Shown here in pieces: positions 27,428 through 36,454 of a DNA stretch of 64,000 nucleotides. Location: NCBI RefSeq assembly GCF_014467075.1, contig NZ_AP023027.1, positions 581,001 through 645,000 on the forward strand, given 5' to 3'. This DNA comes from Anaerostipes caccae L1-92 (lineage in GTDB: Bacteria; Bacillota; Clostridia; Lachnospirales; Lachnospiraceae). The notes beneath the pieces are model-generated. The model did no database searches. It saw only the letters and a list, made by a program, of their open reading frames with translations, and had not been told where the DNA came from. Each line of letters starts with the position of its first letter. Position 1 is the first letter of the stretch. The position numbers were made by a program, and so were the translations under genes.

Positions 27428-29359
27428 TTGTTGACGGAAAGACAGTTGCAATTAGTAAAATACCTGCAGGAATGTGATGGTTATACGACGGCGGGAAAAC
27501 TGGCAGAGGTGTTTCATGTCAGCAGCAGATCGATCCGCAACGATCTGGATGCAGTCCAATATTATTTGAAAGAACTGCCGGTGGAAATCGAACGCACACC
27601 AAGACTCGGTGTCCGTCTCATTGTCAAAAAGGGATTCGATATCACAAGCCTTTATTCCAGCAATGAGATCAAAGTCCATTCCAGGGAAGAGAGAGTTATC
27701 ATTATTACTGTTCTGCTGATGATCTCAGAGAAAGTGACCATCGAGCAGCTGGCTGAGAAGCTTCAGGTCAGCAAGAATACGGTTGTACAGGATTTGAGGC
27801 CGGCGGAAGAATTTTTAAAGAAGCATGAGGTACGGCTCATAAAAAAGTCCTATTACGGCATGTCCCTGAAAGGCGAGGAAGAACAAATACGGAATACACT
27901 GTTTAATTTATATATAAAGACGGCCAGCGAAGGCTCCCTGAACATACTGCACATTTTGAAAGATCATGCAGAAGTGGACCCGGAAGCAGGAAGGAACATG
28001 ATCCGGAGAGTGGAGGCGGCCATGGGCATCCGGTTTGCGGATGAATCCATCGGGGAACTGGAAAGCATGATTCTTGCATCACTGTGCCGAATCCGGTGCG
28101 GGTTTCATGTCAGGGGCCGCACTTTGGACGACGCGGACGGCGTTTGCAGAGAAGCGATTCTTTCAGGCCTCCCCGGTTTTCAGGTGACAAAAGGGGATCT
28201 GAGCTATTTTGTCATGCTGTTCCAGAGCACGAAGCGGATGGACGGGGAGAGTCTTGAAAATTGGGATGAGGACGGCAGGGTGATGCAGGCTACAGAGCAG
28301 CTGATCCGGAAGTTTTGCAGTGATTTAAAGATCAGCAGTGAGATTGACCCGGAGATTCAAAGACAGATCATGATGCATTTAAAAGTGGCGGTGTTCCGGC
28401 TGAAAAATAAAATAAAGATCAAGAATCCCCTGATGGAGGATATCAAGTACTCCCATTCCTTTATGTATGAGCTGACGGAACGGCTGCTTAAAGGGCAGGA
28501 AGAAATGCTGGGCGTGGTATTTCCCGACGCTGAGATTGCCTATACGACCATGTATTTTGAAGTGCTGTTTCAGGAAAACTTCAGCCTGAATCTGTCACCG
28601 GAGGTCGTGCTTGTCTGCGGGGGAGGCACGGCGACAGCAGTGCTTTTAAAACAGCGGATTTCAGAATACTTTCCGGAACTTCGGGTCAGAAAAATCTGCA
28701 GGGTCAGTGATGTGGAGGAGGAAACTGAAAGAAACCGGCCCGACTTTATCATCAGCACAGTTCCGCTGAGTCTTAGAAATCAGCAGGTCATTCACGTAAA
28801 TCCGCTCTTGAATTCTCCGGATATCGACCGGGTGAAAAATATTATTTCCGTCCTCGCATACAACAGAAAGAACCAGTATCTGGTTCACAGAATCCACCAG
28901 ACGATGCAGAGGGGCATCGGGGACCTTTTAAAAGAAGAATACTGCCGGTTTGATGCAGAAACAGATGACTGGAAGGAGGCCATTGCCATGGCCTGTGAGC
29001 CGCTGATCAAAAATGGACTTGTGAAGCCGGAGTATGTGGAAGAGATGATCCACATTGTGCAGAATCTGGGGAACTATATGGTGTTTATTCCGGAGATTGC
29101 TTTCGTTCACGGGAGGAAAGACAATGTTCGGGAAAACTGCATCAGCCTGATGAAGCTAAAACATCCCATTGATTTTGGGAGCAAGGCAAAGGTAGATGTG
29201 AAAGTCATCATTGTCCTCGGAAATATTACCGAGAACGAGAATCTGGCAGATTTGGTCCGGATTCTGGCGTGGGAGAACAACATGGAAAGAATTAAGCATA
29301 TCAGTTCTTATGAGGAACTTCTTTCTCTTAGATCTGAAGAGGGAGGCGGCAGCCTATGA
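27428..29359 (+). CDS. PRD-containing BglG/MtlR-type PTS regulator
   Basis: This 643-residue activator is built as an HTH_11 (1-65), an Mga-like helix-turn-helix (about 85-160) and two PTS regulation domains (about 180-385). A PTS EIIB-like domain follows (from VVLVCGGGTATAV near 390, where the usual phospho-cysteine position reads CGGGTAT), then a C-terminal EIIA domain (about 500-640) with a histidine in IAFVHGR. PTS phosphorylation of these sites tunes activity. TTG is taken as start, eight bases after AAGGAG. It overlaps the EIIA gene by four bases. Confidence 0.9.
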   Translation: MLTERQLQLVKYLQECDGYTTAGKLAEVFHVSSRSIRNDLDAVQYYLKELPVEIERTPRLGVRLIVKKGFDITSLYSSNEIKVHSREERVIIITVLLMISEKVTIEQLAEKLQVSKNTVVQDLRPAEEFLKKHEVRLIKKSYYGMSLKGEEEQIRNTLFNLYIKTASEGSLNILHILKDHAEVDPEAGRNMIRRVEAAMGIRFADESIGELESMILASLCRIRCGFHVRGRTLDDADGVCREAILSGLPGFQVTKGDLSYFVMLFQSTKRMDGESLENWDEDGRVMQATEQLIRKFCSDLKISSEIDPEIQRQIMMHLKVAVFRLKNKIKIKNPLMEDIKYSHSFMYELTERLLKGQEEMLGVVFPDAEIAYTTMYFEVLFQENFSLNLSPEVVLVCGGGTATAVLLKQRISEYFPELRVRKICRVSDVEEETERNRPDFIISTVPLSLRNQQVIHVNPLLNSPDIDRVKNIISVLAYNRKNQYLVHRIHQTMQRGIGDLLKEEYCRFDAETDDWKEAIAMACEPLIKNGLVKPEYVEEMIHIVQNLGNYMVFIPEIAFVHGRKDNVRENCISLMKLKHPIDFGSKAKVDVKVIIVLGNITENENLADLVRILAWENNMERIKHISSYEELLSLRSEEGGGSL

Positions 29360-29772
29360 TCTGTGCCGAAATCTTGGAGGAAGTCAGTGAATATACACAG
29401 GCTATCAGAAAAAGCTGTGAGATACTCGAGCGGTATGGGATGGTGACCGGGGAATATTACCGGGGGATCATTGACAATATCGGAGAATACGGTGGATATT
29501 TCTATCTGGGAGAAGGGGTATGCATGCCCCATGCGAAACCGGAGACGGGTGTTTTGTCCACGGGACTGTGCATCATAAAACTAAACACACCGGTGGATTT
29601 TGAAGGAAAAAAAGTGCGCATATTTTTTACGCTGGCGGCCAGGGATGAGGCGGCTCATTTTGTGCTGATGAAGCAGATAGCGGAAATCTGTTCGAAAAAG
29701 CAGAGCCTGAAAAAGATGCTGGAATGCAGAAGCAGTGAGGAGATGCTTATGATGATGGAGGAAGAACAATGA
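29356..29772 (+). CDS. PTS EIIA component, ascorbate/mannitol-type
   Basis: The 138-residue protein belongs to the PTS_EIIA_2 fold. The phosphorylated histidine is His59 in GVCMPHAKPE. The sequence FEGKKVRIFFTLAARDEAAHFVLMKQIAEI resembles UlaC-type subunits. It receives phosphate from HPr and passes it to the EIIB encoded next. ATGA overlaps occur at both ends with its neighbours, so the regulator, EIIA and EIIB are tightly coupled. Confidence 0.9.
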   Translation: MICAEILEEVSEYTQAIRKSCEILERYGMVTGEYYRGIIDNIGEYGGYFYLGEGVCMPHAKPETGVLSTGLCIIKLNTPVDFEGKKVRIFFTLAARDEAAHFVLMKQIAEICSKKQSLKKMLECRSSEEMLMMMEEEQ

Positions 29773-30041
29773 AAAGAATCATGACAGTCTGCGGCACCGG
29801 CCTCGGATCAAGCTTCCTGGTGGAAATGAATATACAGAAGATCCTGAGAGAGCTCGGGAGAGAGCAGGAGTTTGAGACATGCCATTCCTCAGTATATGAA
29901 ATGAGTGCCATGGACGCAGACTATTTTATCGTTGCAAACGATTTAAAGGACAGTATTCCGCCTGTGGAACATCTGATCGTACTGGAATCCCTGATTGACG
30001 AAGAGGAATTGAGAGAGAAACTGACAACGTTCTTGTCTTAA
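29769..30041 (+). CDS. PTS EIIB component, ascorbate-family (UlaB-like)
   Basis: The 90-residue protein shows the EIIB phosphocysteine loop TVCGTGLGSSF (Cys8), the arrangement of the lactose/ascorbate EIIB superfamily, and the length typical of UlaB/SgaB. It hands phosphate to sugar entering through the EIIC encoded downstream. It starts within the EIIA stop. Confidence 0.9.
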   Translation: MKRIMTVCGTGLGSSFLVEMNIQKILRELGREQEFETCHSSVYEMSAMDADYFIVANDLKDSIPPVEHLIVLESLIDEEELREKLTTFLS

Positions 30042-30060
30042 AGATAAAAGAGGGATATAT

Positions 30061-31470
30061 ATGTTAAAAATGCTGAGAGACCTGGTACTGGAACCGTCCA
30101 TCGTGGTCGGAGGCATCGTCTTTTTAGGCTTGGTGCTGCAGAGAAAGAGCCTGGAGACCACGGTAAAGGGGACTCTTAAATCGGTCATAGGGTTTATGGT
30201 CATCCGGATCGGGGGAAATATCATCACAGAGAGTGTGGAACCTTTCGGAAGGATGTTTCAGTACGGATTTCACGTATCCGGCGTGATCCTGAGTGTGGAA
30301 GGAGCCGCGGGAATTGCAGTGGGCAGGTTTGGGATGGAGATTTCCGTCGTCATGCTGCTTGGGATGGCGGTCAATCTGATTTTGGCCAGGATCACCAGAT
30401 TCCGCTATGTGTTCGTGACCGGCCATCAGACGTTATTCATGGCAGGCATGATCGTCGTATGCATGAAAGGCGCGGGAATCAGCGGATGGATCTTTTATGC
30501 CATCGGGGCCCTGGCTCTTGGGATTCTGATGGTATTTTCTCCTGCCATTCTGCAGAAATATACGAGGCAGATCTGTAAAAATGACTCGGTGGCTTTGGGA
30601 CATTTCGGCGGGAGTGCTTACTTTCTGGCTGCATGGCTGGGAGGAATCTACGGAGAAAACTCTAAGTCCACGGAGGAAATGCGTCTTCCGAAAAAACTTG
30701 CATTTTTGCGGGATTCTTCTGTTACCGTTTCCATTACGATGATTGTCATGTATGTGGTGGTTGCTCTTGCCTGCGGCAGTGAATTTGTAGAACAGAATCT
30801 GTCAGAAGGAAAAGATTATCTGGTCTATGCCATCGTCCAGGGGCTGACCTTTGCCGTGGGATTTACTGTGGTCATCACAGGAGTGCGCTGGTTTATCAAT
30901 GAGATCGTGCCCGCAGTGAAGGGGATTGCGGATAACTGGATTCCCAATGCCAAACCGGCAGTGGACAGCCCCGTCGTCTTTCCGTATGCGCCCAATGCCC
31001 TGATCGTGGGGTTTATCTCGTCATTTTTGGGAGGGCTTCTTTCTCTCGGTATCATGATCGCATGTAATCTCACCGTGATTCTTCCGGGAGTTGTTCCGCA
31101 TTTTTTCTGCGGAGCCACGGCAGGAGTCTATGGAAATTCTACGGGAGGAAGAAGGGGAGCTATTCTGGGCGGCTTCCTGAACGGAGTGCTGATTTCGTTT
31201 CTTCCGGTGATTTTTCTGCCGTACTTGGGGGAACTGGCAAACGCCTCTGTCACATTTCCGGATGCGGATATGGGATTTGCGGGAGCATTTCTGGGAGACT
31301 GGCTGAACCGGATCGGAAGCTACGGGACTCTGACCATTCTGATCGGCATTGTGATCATCATGATCCTGATCCCGGAAATGATGGATGACATGGAAGAAAA
31401 CCAGGACGAATGGTTTTCATTTGACACCGATGAGATCTTAAAAGAATCAAAAATGGCGAATAAGAAATAA
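30061..31470 (+). CDS. PTS EIIC permease, ascorbate family (UlaA/SgaT-like)
   Basis: The 469-residue permease with about ten to eleven membrane segments matches the UlaA (SgaT) family: VKGTLKSVIGFMVIRIG, VTGHQTLFMAGMIVV and HFFCGATAGVYGNSTGGRRGA. Family members carry L-ascorbate and other, less defined sugars. None of the ulaD/E/F ascorbate catabolic genes is present here, so another substrate is plausible. GAGGG lies seven bases before the ATG. A very strong hairpin follows the gene. Confidence 0.9.
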   Translation: MLKMLRDLVLEPSIVVGGIVFLGLVLQRKSLETTVKGTLKSVIGFMVIRIGGNIITESVEPFGRMFQYGFHVSGVILSVEGAAGIAVGRFGMEISVVMLLGMAVNLILARITRFRYVFVTGHQTLFMAGMIVVCMKGAGISGWIFYAIGALALGILMVFSPAILQKYTRQICKNDSVALGHFGGSAYFLAAWLGGIYGENSKSTEEMRLPKKLAFLRDSSVTVSITMIVMYVVVALACGSEFVEQNLSEGKDYLVYAIVQGLTFAVGFTVVITGVRWFINEIVPAVKGIADNWIPNAKPAVDSPVVFPYAPNALIVGFISSFLGGLLSLGIMIACNLTVILPGVVPHFFCGATAGVYGNSTGGRRGAILGGFLNGVLISFLPVIFLPYLGELANASVTFPDADMGFAGAFLGDWLNRIGSYGTLTILIGIVIIMILIPEMMDDMEENQDEWFSFDTDEILKESKMANKK

Positions 31471-31474
31471 CAGG

Positions 31475-31514
31475 GGAAAGCGGGGATCTGCGCCGGGGCA
31501 GATCCCCGCTTTCC
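31475..31514 (+). promoter_or_regulatory. 17-bp perfect hairpin between the two PTS modules
   Basis: GGAAAGCGGGGATCTGC and GCAGATCCCCGCTTTCC pair fully around a 6-base loop. There is no T-run after it (GCATTTCAGG follows). It may be a weak terminator, an RNA-processing or stabilising element that sets different levels for the upstream and downstream PTS genes. Confidence 0.75.
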
Positions 31515-31601
31515 GCATTTCAGGAAATTAATTGGTATGGCGGCAGTTTTCTTATGCCGGTAGACTATACATATCAGATAACAGAAAAGGAGGAAAGTAT
31601 T

Positions 31602-33212
31602 ATGTTAATTTCAGCAATCTTAGTCGCGCTGATCGCCATTGGAAGCCAGTGGTGGTTCAGCCACGCAATCACCCGTACATGGCTGTATCCGATCTGGGCA
31701 GGTTTCCTTGTGGCGGTAGCTATGGGAGAACCGGTCCTTGGCATGAAGGCCGCAGCCTATATCCAGCTTACATACCTTGGATGGATCACAGCCGGAGGAA
31801 CCATGCCGGGCAACCTGATGGTAGCCGGAGTGTTCGGAACGGCGCTGACCATCATTTCCGGGGCATCTCCGAACCTGGCGCCGACCTTTGCGGTGCCGTT
31901 CAGTCTGCTGGGAATCCTGATCAACCAGGCCTATATGACTATCAACAGTTTTTGGGTACATAAGGCAGACCAGTACTTGGAGAAAGGCAACATCCGCGGA
32001 TTAAGGCTTATGAACTACCTGCCGTCCGGAATCACTGCCACAGTCCTCTACGGAATTCCGGCATTTGCCCTCGTATATTTCGGAGGAGATTTTGCAACCA
32101 ACGCCTTAAAGGCAATACCGGAGCCGATGATCGCAGCGTTAAATGTGGTTGGGGCACTGATGCCGGCACTTGGAATCGCAATGTTGTTAAGCTTTCTCGG
32201 CAAAAAGAAAATCGTGGCATTTTTCTTTATCGGTTACTTCCTGACCATCTACGCGAAAGTTGATACCATGGCGGTGACTGTATTTGCAGCGGCTGTAGCA
32301 GTCCTGATCTATCTCTTTACAGGAAAATCAGAACAGGCCGCTGAGGCGGAACAAATCGAAACAGCTTCTCCTGAGGAGGCCGATGTGCAGACCGGCGGCA
32401 AAAAACTTTTGAAAAAAGATCTGGTCAAACATTTTCTTCTCGGATACTCCAGCGAGACCTGTTATAACTATGAGCGTCTCCAGGCACTGGGTACAACCAA
32501 TGCCATGGTACCGATCGTGAGAAGGCTCTATGAGACAAAAGAACAGCAGGCAAAAGCATTAAAGAAGTATATGGTATTTTTCAACACGGAGCCTTCATGG
32601 ATTGGAACTGTGATTCATGGAGTCGCCGCATCTATGGAAGAACAGTCTGCCAACGGAGCGGACATTGACGCGGAAGACATCAATGCGGTTCGTACAGGAT
32701 TAATGGGACCGATGGCGGGAATCGGGGACACAGTTTCCCAGGGTATCGCTTATCCGATCTTAGCCGGAATCGCCTGCAGCCTGGCATTGGCCGGAAATGT
32801 AGCCGGACCGATCCTGTTTGAGGTTGCGTACAAAGTTCTGATGATCGGTATGGGATATGCCATGTATATGATGGGATATAAACAGGGAAAAAGTGCCATC
32901 GTAAAAATCTTAAGTGCAGGAACTTTAAACAGAATCACCGAAGCATTCAGTATCGTGGGACTGATGGTTGTCGGAAATATGGCGGCTACAAGGGTTAATA
33001 TCAAGACTCCGATCGCATTTAAAGTCGGGGAAGTAGGAATCAATCTTCAAAATATCTTAAATTCTCTGCTTCCTGGAATGCTGCCTTTGATCGCGACGCT
33101 GCTCGTGTGGAAGCTTCTGAGCAAGAAGGTGAAGCCGACCTATATCATCGTTATTATCTTTGTGGTAGGTGTTATCACATCCCTGATCGGCCTGCTGGCT
33201 GTGGCATCATAA
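31602..33212 (+). CDS. Fused EIIC-EIID permease, mannose/fructose/sorbose PTS family
   Basis: The 536-residue protein joins two subunits that are usually separate. An EIIC domain (about 1-245; MLISAILVALIAIGSQWWFSHAITRTW) is joined by an Ala/Glu-rich linker (about 255-285) to an EIID domain (about 290-536; HFLLGYSSETCYNYERLQALG and GLMGPMAGIGDTVSQG). The frame is open upstream to 31554, but AAGGAGG at 31587-31593 sets the ATG at 31602. Matching EIIA and EIIB genes lie downstream, separated by metabolic genes. Confidence 0.9.
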   Translation: MLISAILVALIAIGSQWWFSHAITRTWLYPIWAGFLVAVAMGEPVLGMKAAAYIQLTYLGWITAGGTMPGNLMVAGVFGTALTIISGASPNLAPTFAVPFSLLGILINQAYMTINSFWVHKADQYLEKGNIRGLRLMNYLPSGITATVLYGIPAFALVYFGGDFATNALKAIPEPMIAALNVVGALMPALGIAMLLSFLGKKKIVAFFFIGYFLTIYAKVDTMAVTVFAAAVAVLIYLFTGKSEQAAEAEQIETASPEEADVQTGGKKLLKKDLVKHFLLGYSSETCYNYERLQALGTTNAMVPIVRRLYETKEQQAKALKKYMVFFNTEPSWIGTVIHGVAASMEEQSANGADIDAEDINAVRTGLMGPMAGIGDTVSQGIAYPILAGIACSLALAGNVAGPILFEVAYKVLMIGMGYAMYMMGYKQGKSAIVKILSAGTLNRITEAFSIVGLMVVGNMAATRVNIKTPIAFKVGEVGINLQNILNSLLPGMLPLIATLLVWKLLSKKVKPTYIIVIIFVVGVITSLIGLLAVAS

Positions 33213-33228
33213 GACGGAGGAATGAGAC

Positions 33229-33636
33229 ATGGTTGGAGTTTTATTAATCAGTCACGGACTGCTCTGCCAGGGACTTGCTGACAGCGTCTCCATGGTAGCA
33301 GGAAACATAGAGCAGTCAGAATGTATATCTCTGAAACCGGGCCAGGACCCCGGGGAGTTTAAGGAAAAGGTAAGACAGGCAGTGGAAGAGCTGGACACCG
33401 GCATGGGAGTCCTTGTGCTGACGGATCTTTTAGGAGGGACACCGTTTAACAGCATTGCCATGCTGTGCCAGGAATATCCGGCAGCGGTCATCACCGGAGC
33501 CAATATGGCTATGGGGATCGCCGCGGCGCTTCAGAGGGAGGAGGACACGACACTCTCAGAACTTGCGGAGATCTGTGAACAGGCGGGACATGACGGTATA
33601 AAGAGGCTCGACATTCAGGAGAAAGGAACGGCGTGA
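33229..33636 (+). CDS. PTS EIIA component, mannose family
   Basis: The 135-residue protein has the mannose-family EIIA fold with the phosphohistidine His9 in LLISHGLLCQG, then TDLLGGTPFNSIAML. It serves the EIICD fusion encoded just upstream and the EIIB at 35968-36438. It overlaps or abuts the dehydrogenase gene that follows. Confidence 0.92.
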   Translation: MVGVLLISHGLLCQGLADSVSMVAGNIEQSECISLKPGQDPGEFKEKVRQAVEELDTGMGVLVLTDLLGGTPFNSIAMLCQEYPAAVITGANMAMGIAAALQREEDTTLSELAEICEQAGHDGIKRLDIQEKGTA

Positions 33637-33638
33637 AG

Positions 33639-34688
33639 ATGAAAGCAGTGAGACTAAACAAAATCGGAGATTTCCGGATGGAAGAAGTGCCCCTTCCGGA
33701 GGTAAAGGGAGAAGAACTTCTCGTGAAGGTGGAGGCCTGCGGGATCTGCGGATCCGATCTTCCCAGAGTATTTGAGCTGGGAGCACATGTTCACCCTATT
33801 ACCATAGGACATGAGTTCGCGGGGACGATCGTAAAAGCAGCAAGGGAAGAGGACCAGGAACTGGTGGGGAAGACGGCAGCCGTCTTCCCGCTCATCCCAT
33901 GCGGAGAGTGTGAATTTTGTAAAACCGGGCACTACGCCCAGTGTTCGAATTATAACTACCTGGGGTCCAGGTGTGACGGCGGTTTTGCGGAGTACTGTGT
34001 CATCCCTTCCCGTTGGAATCTGGTATTTTCAGAAAATCCGGAAGTGACAAAGGAAGAACTGAGTCTGGTGGAACCGGCCACAGTGGCACAGCATGCGGTG
34101 AGAAGATCAGGGATCAAAGCCGGGCAGACCATTGCCATTTTTGGCGCAGGACCCATAGGAATCATGGCGGCCCGCTGGGCAGAAATTTTCGGCGCCGGGA
34201 AAGTGGTCTTGTTTGACATCAGCGAAGAAAAAATTGCATTTGCAAAAGAGCGGGGACTGACGATTTTAAATTCCATGGAAGAAGATCCAAAAGACGGCCT
34301 CCTGAGAGTGATGGGAACGGATCATGTGGATGCAGTCATCGAGGGAACCGGAACTTCCGCAGCACTTAATCAGGCGGTGGAAATCGTAAGAACCTTCGGA
34401 CGGATCGCCATGCTCGGAAATCCCCACAGGGACACTTCCTTAAAACTTGCAAATCACAGCAGCATTCTGAGAAAAGAAGTCGATATCGCGGGAGTATGGA
34501 ATTCTTATTACGCACAGATGCCTCTCAATGAATGGCAGTATACGGCGGATATGATCGATGCGGGCAGGCTTAAAGTGAATGATCTGATCACCCATACGTC
34601 CGATCTGGAACATTTGAGTGAGCTGTTTGAGCAGATTTATCAGAAAGAAATCACGATCTGCAAGGCAATTTACAGCTCTAAGGCTTGA
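33639..34688 (+). CDS. Zinc-dependent polyol-phosphate dehydrogenase, GatD-like (1)
   Basis: This medium-chain dehydrogenase of about 349 residues resembles galactitol-1-phosphate 5-dehydrogenase. It has the catalytic zinc ligands in ACGICGSDLPRVFELG and GHEFAG, the structural zinc cysteines in PCGECEFCKTGHYAQC, and the Rossmann motif FGAGPIGIMA. It would oxidise a hexitol phosphate to a ketose phosphate with NAD. A GTG at 33633 overlaps the previous stop, but the family's MKAVRL start at 33639 is preferred. It is a paralogue of the gene at 36455. Confidence 0.88.
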   Translation: MKAVRLNKIGDFRMEEVPLPEVKGEELLVKVEACGICGSDLPRVFELGAHVHPITIGHEFAGTIVKAAREEDQELVGKTAAVFPLIPCGECEFCKTGHYAQCSNYNYLGSRCDGGFAEYCVIPSRWNLVFSENPEVTKEELSLVEPATVAQHAVRRSGIKAGQTIAIFGAGPIGIMAARWAEIFGAGKVVLFDISEEKIAFAKERGLTILNSMEEDPKDGLLRVMGTDHVDAVIEGTGTSAALNQAVEIVRTFGRIAMLGNPHRDTSLKLANHSSILRKEVDIAGVWNSYYAQMPLNEWQYTADMIDAGRLKVNDLITHTSDLEHLSELFEQIYQKEITICKAIYSSKA

Positions 34689-34706
34689 GAGAAAGGAGAC
34701 GATTTT

Positions 34707-35381
34707 ATGAAAGAGAAGTTTGCTGTCTCCCTGATGTGTATGGATTTTCTGAAAGTCGGGGAACAGCTTAACATATTAAATGACTGGGTGGGAATGTACC
34801 ATGTGGACATCATGGACGGTCATTACTGTAAAAACATCACCCTGTCACCGGACCTGGTGAAAAGTTTTAAAAAGGTCTCCAAACTTCCGCTGGATGTACA
34901 TCTGATGACGACAAATCCGGAAGACTGGATTGACCCGGTGGCAGAGGCAGGTGCGGATATCATATCACTGCATGCTGAGACCATCAACGGTCAGGCATTC
35001 CGCCTGTACAACAGGATTGAGGAACTGGGATTAAAAGCAGGGCTTGTTTTAAACCCGGCAACTCCCCTGTCTGAGGCCGCCCATTACCTGAACCGGATCG
35101 ACCTGCTGACTATCATGACCGTGGATGTGGGTTTTGCCGGGCAGCCGTTTATCGAAGAAATGCTCGATAAGATCCGGGAGGCAAAGCGGATAAGGGAAGA
35201 AAAGGGATACCACTACCAGATACAGATCGACGGGTCCTGTAAAGCTTCAACATTTAAAAAACTCACCGAGGCAGGTGCGGACATTTTAATCCTCGGAAGC
35301 TCCGGGCTGTTCGGGCTGGACAAAGACCTGAAAACAGCCTGTGCGAAAATGACGGAAAGTTATAAAGCAGCGCTGGGGTGA
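34707..35381 (+). CDS. Ribulose-phosphate 3-epimerase family protein, AlsE-like
   Basis: The 224-residue TIM barrel keeps the epimerase metal/acid residues in YHVDIMDGHY, LDVHLMTTNPEDW, SLHAET, TVDVGFAGQPFI and IQIDGSCK. The MCMDFLKVGEQLNIL start and the MDGHYCKNITLSPDLV segment look more like D-allulose-6-phosphate 3-epimerase (AlsE) than housekeeping Rpe. It would invert C3 of a ketohexose or ketopentose phosphate, linking the hexitol-derived ketose phosphate to fructose 6-phosphate. Confidence 0.85.
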   Translation: MKEKFAVSLMCMDFLKVGEQLNILNDWVGMYHVDIMDGHYCKNITLSPDLVKSFKKVSKLPLDVHLMTTNPEDWIDPVAEAGADIISLHAETINGQAFRLYNRIEELGLKAGLVLNPATPLSEAAHYLNRIDLLTIMTVDVGFAGQPFIEEMLDKIREAKRIREEKGYHYQIQIDGSCKASTFKKLTEAGADILILGSSGLFGLDKDLKTACAKMTESYKAALG

Positions 35382-35394
35382 CAGGGAGGTTAAC

Positions 35395-35955
35395 GTGGAA
35401 TATAAAGATTTTAAAGAATTGATTATGGGAGAACTGGACCAGTCACTGGCGGCGGTAGACGGACAGGAGGTCCGGGCGCTGACGGAGATGGTGCTTCATT
35501 CGGAAAAGATATTTGTCACAGGCGTCGGGAGAGTCTTTATGATGATGGAGGCTTTTGCTAAAAGGCTGAATCATCTGGGTATCGATGCATTTTGTGTGGG
35601 AGATGTGAATGAGCCCGCGATCACCGAGAAAGACGTGTTAATTGCCGGTTCCGGCTCAGGGGAGAGTCTGATTCCCCTGGGGCTTGTGAAAAAGGCAAAA
35701 CAGTTCGGTGCGTCGGTGATCCATATCGGTTCCAATGCGGATAGCTCCATGGCTCCCTATGAGGATCTGTTCGTGAGGATTCCGTGCAGGACAAAGCTTG
35801 CCCTGCCGGACGAGATCGAGTCCGCACAGATCATGAGCAGCCTGTTTGAGCAGAGTCTTCTTCTGCTCTTGGATGCGGCGGCGCTGATGATTATGCAGGA
35901 AAAGGAAATTGACGACGTGGATTCTCTGTGGGAGAAGCACGCAAACCTGGAATAG
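35395..35955 (+). CDS. SIS-domain sugar-phosphate isomerase, 6-phospho-3-hexuloisomerase-like
   Basis: The 186-residue SIS protein fits the 6-phospho-3-hexuloisomerase (HxlB/PHI) family by length and motifs: KIFVTGVGRVFMMMEAFAKRLNHLG, IAGSGSGESL and a closing DEIESAQIMSSLFEQSLL. PHI interconverts 3-hexulose 6-phosphate and fructose 6-phosphate. No hexulose-phosphate synthase is present, so a formaldehyde-fixing role is unlikely. The GTG start lies five bases after GGGAGG. Confidence 0.85.
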   Translation: MEYKDFKELIMGELDQSLAAVDGQEVRALTEMVLHSEKIFVTGVGRVFMMMEAFAKRLNHLGIDAFCVGDVNEPAITEKDVLIAGSGSGESLIPLGLVKKAKQFGASVIHIGSNADSSMAPYEDLFVRIPCRTKLALPDEIESAQIMSSLFEQSLLLLLDAAALMIMQEKEIDDVDSLWEKHANLE

Positions 35956-35967
35956 GAGGAAACAAAA

Positions 35968-36438
35968 ATGGAACAATTATTGCTTGCGAGGGTAGACGAC
36001 CGGCTGATCCACGGACAGGTGATGACCGCGTGGATGAAGCTTCTGCCTGCAAAAGAAATATTGATTGCAGATGATAAAGTGGCAAAAGACCCATTTATGA
36101 CACAGGTGCTGACTATGGCGGCTCCGGCCGGGGTAAAGGTGAAAGTTTACTCCGTAGAAGAGGCGGCAAAAGCGCTGAAAGACGGCCTGAAAGTCCCGTC
36201 CATTATGCTGGCAAAAACACCGCTTACCTATGAAAAAATTGTAGACCTGGGAGCTCACATCCCTGCAATTAACATCGGAGGCATGGGGATCAGCGGCGAA
36301 CGAAAGACTTTGTATAAAAATATCGCAGCCGACCCTCAGGAACGGGATGCGATCAGAAAATTTCTGGATCAGGGAATCCAGGTGAAGATCCAGGTAATAC
36401 CTGCCGACAAGGTTGTGGATGTTGCCGGGCTCTTATAG
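35968..36438 (+). CDS. PTS EIIB component, mannose family
   Basis: The 156-residue protein shows the EIIB active site ARVDDRLIHGQV with phosphohistidine His15, and NIGGMGIS further on, typical of ManX/SorB-type EIIB. It completes the mannose-family PTS whose EIICD and EIIA lie 2.5-4 kb upstream. AGGAGG precedes the ATG. Confidence 0.93.
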   Translation: MEQLLLARVDDRLIHGQVMTAWMKLLPAKEILIADDKVAKDPFMTQVLTMAAPAGVKVKVYSVEEAAKALKDGLKVPSIMLAKTPLTYEKIVDLGAHIPAINIGGMGISGERKTLYKNIAADPQERDAIRKFLDQGIQVKIQVIPADKVVDVAGLL

Positions 36439-36454
36439 AATGGGGGATACATTA

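Noticed and set aside
29356..31470. L-ascorbate utilisation operon
   Set aside because: The PTS belongs to the ascorbate family, but ulaD, ulaE, ulaF and ulaG counterparts are absent from the operon.
35395..35955. Ribulose monophosphate formaldehyde fixation
   Set aside because: A hexuloisomerase-like gene is present, but the neighbouring barrel is an Rpe/AlsE-type epimerase, not hexulose-phosphate synthase, so formaldehyde fixation is not supported.
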